Shown one piece after another: positions 5,723-9,215 of a stretch of 9,215 bases of DNA (its first letter is position 1; the number at the start of each line of letters is the position of its first letter). Position numbers and translations under genes: made by a program. Source of the stretch: an uncultured Saprospiraceae bacterium (GTDB lineage: Bacteria > Bacteroidota > Bacteroidia > Chitinophagales > Saprospiraceae); assembly GCA_937959375.1 (NCBI GenBank), contig CALGLS010000379.1, positions 1 through 9,215 of the forward strand, written 5' to 3'. The notes under the pieces were generated by a model, which worked only from the letters and a program-made list of their open reading frames with translations, was not told where the DNA came from and made no database searches.

Positions 5723-7240
5723 ATGGATACACAGTTAAAAGTACAGAACAGTCTTACCCGTAAGAAAGAAGTTTTCAAATCGATCAATGAAGGTTACATC
5801 GGTATGTATGTTTGCGGTCCTACCGTTTACAGCGATGTTCACCTAGGGAACGTTCGAACTTTCGTGGCTTTCGATGTTATTTACCGTTACCTTTTATTTC
5901 TAGGGTATAAAGTACGATATGTTCGAAATATTACGGATGTAGGTCATCTTGAAGGAGATGTGGATACAGGTGCAGAAGATAAATTGGGTAAAAAAGCAAG
6001 ATTAGAAAAACTTGAACCAATGGAAGTGGCCCACAAATACACCGTTGGGTTTCACGATATGATGAACATCTTCAATACGCTTACGCCAAGTATCGAACCA
6101 CGGGCTACGGGGCATATCATCGAACAAATAGAAATGGTACAAGCCATTCTTGATAATGGGTTTGCCTATGTTAAAAATGGCTCTGTTTATTTTGACACCA
6201 TTAAATTTTCGGAAGCAAAAGGCGTTTATGGTAAACTATCAGGTCGAGTACTAGAAGATTTGCTTTCTGAAACACGTGACCTGAAAAACCAAAGCGAAAA
6301 AAATCATCCTTCAGATTTTGCAATCTGGATCAAGGCAGACGAAAACCATATTCTTCGATGGAACTCGCCATGGTCTGAAGGTTTCCCCGGATGGCATCTT
6401 GAGTGTTCTGCCATGAGTACAAAGTACCTTGGTAAAACCTTCGATATCCACGGAGGTGGTAACGACCTTAAGTTCCCTCATCATGAAAACGAAGTGGCAC
6501 AAAACTTCGGAGCTTGCAACTGCCAACCTGCCAACTATTGGTTGCACACCAACATGCTTTTGATGAATGGAAAGAAAATGTCAAAATCGGTTGACCCCGA
6601 AACGGGAATAAGCAACTCCATCACACCACACGAATTATTTAGTGGTAATAATCCAAATATTACAAAAGGCTACAGCCCAATGGCGATTCGATTCTTTATG
6701 CTGCAATCGCATTACAGCAGTACGCTTGACTTAACAAATGACGCCTTACTCGCAGCAGAAAAAGGCTACCGTCGATTAATGGAAGCCAATAAAGTATTGG
6801 GTGGTTTAGCTGCTGCAAATGATGGTACAGATGCAGACCTAGGAAAAGAAATCAACACTTTGATTGATGCAGCACACGAGCAAATGAATGACGACTTCAA
6901 TACACCAATGGCTATGGCACGTCTATTCGAATTGGTGTCAAAAATAAATGGACTGAAAGATGGTCACCTAGCGATGACTGACTTGTCGGCAGCAACCTTA
7001 GAACGACTACAAAAAACATTCAAAGACTTTATTTACGAAGTATTTGGTTTGCAAGACGAACTGGAAGCAGGAGGTGGAGATGGAACGATGGATGGCTTGA
7101 TGCAATTAATTATCGATATCCGTCAATCATCTCGAGAGAAAAAAGATTGGGGAACCTCTGATAAAATTCGCGACGTATTGAAAGATCTAAGCATCGTAGT
7201 GAAGGATGGAAAGGATGGAACAACCTGGGGAAAAGAATAA
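5723..7240 (+). CDS. cysS: Cysteinyl-tRNA synthetase
   Basis: A 505-residue class I aminoacyl-tRNA synthetase. The ATP-binding HIGH-type motif is HLGN (40-43) within YVCGPTVYSDVHLGN, and the second signature KMSKS is at 285-289. The zinc ligands that recognise the cysteine thiol are all present: C31, C228 in WHLECSAM, H253 and E257 in FPHHENE, with the spacing known for E. coli CysRS (28, 209, 234, 238). It charges tRNA-Cys with cysteine in the cytoplasm. Compared with the E. coli enzyme there is an extra polar stretch after KMSKS (about 291-318), which I recall from Bacteroidota homologues. The alpha-helical C-terminal domain runs from about 340. The ATG at 5723 fits the family N-terminus and lies directly behind a promoter element. 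The glutaminyl cyclase-like gene starts 23 bases after the stop and probably shares the transcript. Confidence 0.97.
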   Translation: MDTQLKVQNSLTRKKEVFKSINEGYIGMYVCGPTVYSDVHLGNVRTFVAFDVIYRYLLFLGYKVRYVRNITDVGHLEGDVDTGAEDKLGKKARLEKLEPMEVAHKYTVGFHDMMNIFNTLTPSIEPRATGHIIEQIEMVQAILDNGFAYVKNGSVYFDTIKFSEAKGVYGKLSGRVLEDLLSETRDLKNQSEKNHPSDFAIWIKADENHILRWNSPWSEGFPGWHLECSAMSTKYLGKTFDIHGGGNDLKFPHHENEVAQNFGACNCQPANYWLHTNMLLMNGKKMSKSVDPETGISNSITPHELFSGNNPNITKGYSPMAIRFFMLQSHYSSTLDLTNDALLAAEKGYRRLMEANKVLGGLAAANDGTDADLGKEINTLIDAAHEQMNDDFNTPMAMARLFELVSKINGLKDGHLAMTDLSAATLERLQKTFKDFIYEVFGLQDELEAGGGDGTMDGLMQLIIDIRQSSREKKDWGTSDKIRDVLKDLSIVVKDGKDGTTWGKE

Positions 7241-7263
7241 ATTGAATTAATCAAAAAGAAATC

Positions 7264-8280
7264 ATGAACAAGCACATACTTAAAGCGCTAGGTTGTATAC
7301 TCGTTATCTTATTGTTAGGGGCCTGTAAGTCAGATCCACCAGTAGTAAAGGATGATGACAAAAAAGTAGTAACGCCAACGAAGAAAAAGCCACACGCAAA
7401 GGTTCCTCGGTTCAATCGAGATTCTGCCTATGCTTATGTTGAAAAACAAGTAGCCTTTGGACCTCGTGTCCCGAATACTGCCGCACATACTGCCTGCAAG
7501 AATTGGCTCGTAAGTAAATTCAATTCCTTTGGTGCTGAAGTTATTGAGGATGATTTTGATGCAAAAGGCTACACTGGTACGATTTATAAAGCGACCAACA
7601 TAATCGCACAGTACAACCCTGGTCATGCTAAACGAATTCTATTAGCAGCGCACTGGGATACTCGTTTTATCGGAGATTACGATAAGGATACCGCAAAACA
7701 AAAAGACCCAATTCCAGGAGCAGACGATGGTGGAAGCGGCGTTGGAGTACTTTTAGAAATAGCTCGAGTCTTAGGAGAAAATAATATTGACATGGGCGTA
7801 GATATTATCTTGTTTGATGTGGAAGATCAGGGTGAAGGAAAAGGAGCAGAGGCGAGCTGGTGTCTCGGTGCTCAACATTGGTCTAAGAATCCTCATGTTC
7901 CTGGTTATCGCAATGAATTCGGAATCTTGTTAGATATGGTTGGTTCAAAAGGAGCCCGCTTTACACGAGAAGGTGGTTCAATGGCAGTAGCTCCTCAGGT
8001 CGTCAATAAGATGTGGAAGCTAGCGAAAAATATGGGGTATGGTAATTACTTCGTAATGGATCAGACGCGCGAAATCATCGACGATCATTATTTTGTCAAT
8101 AGAATGAGCAATACTAAAATGATTGACATCATCAATCGCCCTGCCAACACCCAAACAGGTTTCGGTCACTACTGGCACACCCACGACGACGATATGGATG
8201 TAATCAACAAAACAACCCTACGTGCTGTTGGCCAAACGGTACTTGCCGTCCTGTATCGCTCCTCTGATGGAAGCTTTTAG
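7264..8280 (+). CDS. Glutaminyl-peptide cyclotransferase-like lipoprotein (M28 fold)
   Basis: A 338-residue lipoprotein. Residues 1-20 are a signal peptide and L18-G19-A20-C21 is the lipobox, so C21 would be lipidated. A lysine- and aspartate-rich linker (22-48) precedes the enzyme domain (50-335). Motifs follow the type II glutaminyl cyclase/M28 pattern: AAHWDTR (128-134); ADDGGSGVGVLLE with D154/D155; FDVEDQG with E187 at the catalytic-Glu position and D188 at the zinc-ligand position; LLDMVG with D224; DDHYF with H275; and WHTHDD (304-309) with H305 matching the zinc His of human QC. The reaction would be cyclisation of N-terminal Gln to pyroglutamate, plausibly on exported proteins after signal-peptide removal, as described for Bacteroidota such as Porphyromonas. 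A plain M28 aminopeptidase is the alternative. It follows cysS by 23 bases. Its stop codon abuts a 104-base palindromic element. Confidence 0.82.
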   Translation: MNKHILKALGCILVILLLGACKSDPPVVKDDDKKVVTPTKKKPHAKVPRFNRDSAYAYVEKQVAFGPRVPNTAAHTACKNWLVSKFNSFGAEVIEDDFDAKGYTGTIYKATNIIAQYNPGHAKRILLAAHWDTRFIGDYDKDTAKQKDPIPGADDGGSGVGVLLEIARVLGENNIDMGVDIILFDVEDQGEGKGAEASWCLGAQHWSKNPHVPGYRNEFGILLDMVGSKGARFTREGGSMAVAPQVVNKMWKLAKNMGYGNYFVMDQTREIIDDHYFVNRMSNTKMIDIINRPANTQTGFGHYWHTHDDDMDVINKTTLRAVGQTVLAVLYRSSDGSF

Positions 8281-8384
8281 GAATTGGAATGTGAATGTGA
8301 ACCTGTCTGGCCGCCAGGCCAGATCGAAATGTGAATGCCCTCTACCGCGTAATCCTACGTTAGAGGGCATTTCCATTCCAATTC
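8281..8384. repeat. Composite nested palindrome directly after the cyclase-like gene
   Basis: The outer arms are 8281-8297 and 8368-8384, complementary over 17 positions with one mismatch and one G-U. Inside are two hairpins: TCTGGCC (8306-8312) with GGCCAGA (8317-8323), loop GCCA; and a long one at 8334-8371 listed separately. The left arm consists of ATTCNN hexamers read on the minus strand, and the right arm of the same hexamers on the plus strand. The outer right arm shares four bases with the inner long hairpin, so the two folds partly compete. The element begins at the first base after the stop codon. Confidence 0.72.
8334..8371 (+). terminator. Long hairpin, candidate terminator of the cysS unit
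   Basis: AATGCCCTCTA (8334-8344) pairs perfectly with TAGAGGGCATT (8361-8371). Inside, CGTA (8348-8351) pairs with TACG (8356-8359) around the loop ATCC, so the whole forms one long bulged stem. Only TTT follows before C residues, so the T-run is poor. Its place, 54 bases after the last gene of the cysS unit and before a long gene-free stretch, fits a terminator. It may act in both directions. Confidence 0.5.
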
Positions 8385-8416
8385 CCATTCCCATTCTAAT
8401 TCTAATTCTATTTCAA
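8369..8416 (+). repeat. ATTCNN hexamer array, eight units
   Basis: Eight hexamers in exact register: one ATTTCC, one ATTCCA, two ATTCCC, three ATTCTA and a final TTTCAA. There are no indels, so the 6-base period is unbroken. The first units also serve as the right arm of the composite palindrome. Confidence 0.85.
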
Positions 8417-8539
8417 CTGACTCCTCAGTTCTCTCCATCACAATTTTAGCTTCAGCTAAAAGAGTCTCTATGTCCTTTCGCGAAATAAGGCTCCATTTCC
8501 TCCATGTCTCCATGGTGAAAAAAAAACGTTCGAATGCAA

Positions 8540-8563
8540 ATTCCCATTCCCATTTCCATTCCA
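8540..8563 (+). repeat. ATTCNN hexamer array, four units
   Basis: Two ATTCCC, one ATTTCC and one ATTCCA in exact 6-base register, in the same orientation as the neighbouring arrays. ATGCAA just before and TTTACG just after look like decayed units. Confidence 0.75.
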
Positions 8564-8579
8564 TTTACGTTAAAGCACC

Positions 8580-8627
8580 ATTCTGACTCACATTCTAATT
8601 CTAATTCCCATTCTACTTCCAATTCTC
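8580..8627 (+). repeat. ATTCNN hexamer array, eight units
   Basis: Eight hexamers in register: ATTCTG, ACTCAC, ATTCTA twice, ATTCCC, ATTCTA, CTTCCA and ATTCTC. The ATTCTG first unit is shared with the array at 5616. It ends about 110 bases before the aldehyde dehydrogenase start. Confidence 0.8.
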
Positions 8628-8738
8628 CTCGCGATTTATCAGTAGAAGGCCAATAAAATGCTTAATTTTAAGCCTTCCCCAAAGAGCACAATAATTTAAA
8701 CTGAAGTAGATAAAACGAACTTTACTAGACCGACAAGT

Positions 8739-9215
8739 ATGGCTACCGATAAATACATCAAAAATTATATCAACGGCGCACTATTGCCTCCTGACTCAGG
8801 AGCGTATTTTGATAATTATAACCCCGCAACCGGGAAAGTATATTCTCAAATACCAGACAGTGATGCTAAAGACGTAGAACTAGCGGTTGAAGCTGCCGAA
8901 CGTGCCTTTCCCGCCTGGTCAAAAACAGATGTAAATACACGATACAGGATATTAGCACGAATAGCAGATATCATCGAACAAAACCTAGAGGAATTTGCGA
9001 AAGCAGAAACAATCGACTCTGGAAAACCAATTAAGACTTCTTCTACCATTGACATTCCTCGCGCGCATCAGAACATTCGCTTTTTTGCAACAGCAATCCT
9101 GCATTTTTCTTCTGAATCGCACCATATGCCTGGCGAAGCAATAAACTATACTTTGCGTCAACCGATTGGAGTCGTTGGATGCATCTCTCCTTGGAATTTA
9201 CCCTTGTACCTATTT
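8739..9215 (+). CDS. Aldehyde dehydrogenase, ALDH8A1/2-aminomuconate-semialdehyde type (5' part; 3' end outside window)
   Basis: An ATG at 8739 opens a frame that runs to the end of the window, giving 159 N-terminal residues of a protein usually near 480. The N-terminus YIKNYINGALLPP and the block NPATGKVYSQIPDSDAKDVE are typical of NAD(P)-dependent aldehyde dehydrogenases, and PIGVVGCISPWNLPLYLF (142-159) is the conserved Rossmann-fold entry with the substrate-contact Asn. DIPRAHQNIRFFA (about 108-120), LHFSSE (about 123-128) and the NLPLYLF ending resemble what I recall of ALDH8A1 and bacterial 2-hydroxymuconate or 2-aminomuconate semialdehyde dehydrogenases, which act in kynurenine or aromatic ring-cleavage routes. 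The catalytic Cys and Glu lie beyond the window, so activity cannot be judged. Subfamily assignment is moderate. It follows a 458-base gap and likely has its own promoter. Confidence 0.9.
   Translation, partial: MATDKYIKNYINGALLPPDSGAYFDNYNPATGKVYSQIPDSDAKDVELAVEAAERAFPAWSKTDVNTRYRILARIADIIEQNLEEFAKAETIDSGKPIKTSSTIDIPRAHQNIRFFATAILHFSSESHHMPGEAINYTLRQPIGVVGCISPWNLPLYLF

Larger units (their letters stand above)
8417..8738. other. Gene-free intergenic stretch with small palindromes
   Basis: No credible gene is seen. Besides two hexamer arrays (listed separately) it holds a 7-bp stem TTTTAGC/GCTAAAA with loop TTCA (8444-8461), the perfect 10-base palindrome TTTCGCGAAA (8476-8485), CCATG/CATGG with a 4-base loop (8502-8515) and GCTTAA/TTAAGC (8660-8673). 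The last is overlapped by an AAGGC/GCCTT pair (8646-8650, 8672-8676). The aldehyde dehydrogenase promoter should lie at the right end; GAACTTTA at 8717-8724 is a weak -7 candidate (consensus TAnnTTTG) with no clear -33. Confidence 0.6.

Noticed and set aside
8222..8449. A 75-residue forward reading frame overlapping the end of the cyclase-like gene
   Set aside because: It is out of frame with the real gene and its Ile/Pro-rich end is again translated hexamer repeat.
8355..8564. A 69-residue reverse-strand reading frame rich in Glu and Trp
   Set aside because: The Glu/Trp pattern is simply the ATTCNN hexamers translated on the other strand; it has no start context or plausible product.
8281..8630. 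Possible CRISPR array
   Set aside because: The repeated units are 6 bases and contiguous, with no unique spacers of 25-40 bases and no cas genes nearby.
8846..9055. A 69-residue reverse-strand reading frame within the aldehyde dehydrogenase
   Set aside because: It is antisense to clear aldehyde dehydrogenase coding sequence; the Ala/Ser-rich content is a reading-frame shadow.

Overview
The window looks like an ordinary chromosomal stretch from a member of the Bacteroidota. The evidence is a PorV/PorQ-family barrel protein (type IX secretion), a cysS promoter matching the phylum's -7 consensus TAnnTTTG, few Shine-Dalgarno-like sites, an A+T-rich base composition, a Bacteroidota-style lipobox and a mevalonate-pathway kinase. 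A mevalonate kinase points towards Flavobacteriia or Saprospiria-like lineages rather than Bacteroidales, but the class is not resolved here.

Layout: (1) 1-576, the 3' end of a PorV/PorQ-family gene, closed by a strong intrinsic terminator. (2) 577-907, a 331-base gene-free stretch with a candidate promoter and three consecutive stem-loops leading into greA. (3) greA and a HIT-family gene, two bases apart on the + strand, converging on ruvC on the - strand with three bases between them. (4) From 2537, a tightly packed + strand run: a flippase/LPG-synthase-like membrane protein, a secreted DUF3108 protein overlapping it by 20 bases, and mevalonate kinase. (5) 5530-5722, an intergenic region with degenerate ATTCNN hexamer repeats and a promoter that appears to fire at the cysS start codon. 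(6) cysS, then 23 bases later a lipoprotein resembling zinc-dependent glutaminyl cyclase (M28 fold). (7) 8281-8738, 458 bases without a credible gene but dense in palindromes and ATTCNN hexamer arrays. (8) 8739-9215, the 5' part of an aldehyde dehydrogenase resembling the ALDH8A1/aminomuconate-semialdehyde group.

The genes are mostly housekeeping: transcript cleavage (GreA), Holliday-junction resolution (RuvC), tRNA charging (CysRS) and isoprenoid precursor synthesis (MVK). Around these are envelope functions (PorV/PorQ family, membrane flippase-like protein, DUF3108, lipoprotein cyclase). I see no defence island, phage, IS element, CRISPR array, tRNA or rRNA. The unexplained material is non-coding: a dispersed repeat family of hexamer arrays with a shared palindromic core in two intergenic regions, a structured greA leader, and a duplicated 22-bp palindromic repeat inside the DUF3108 gene that is read in two different frames. 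I did not find a convincing new multi-gene system.
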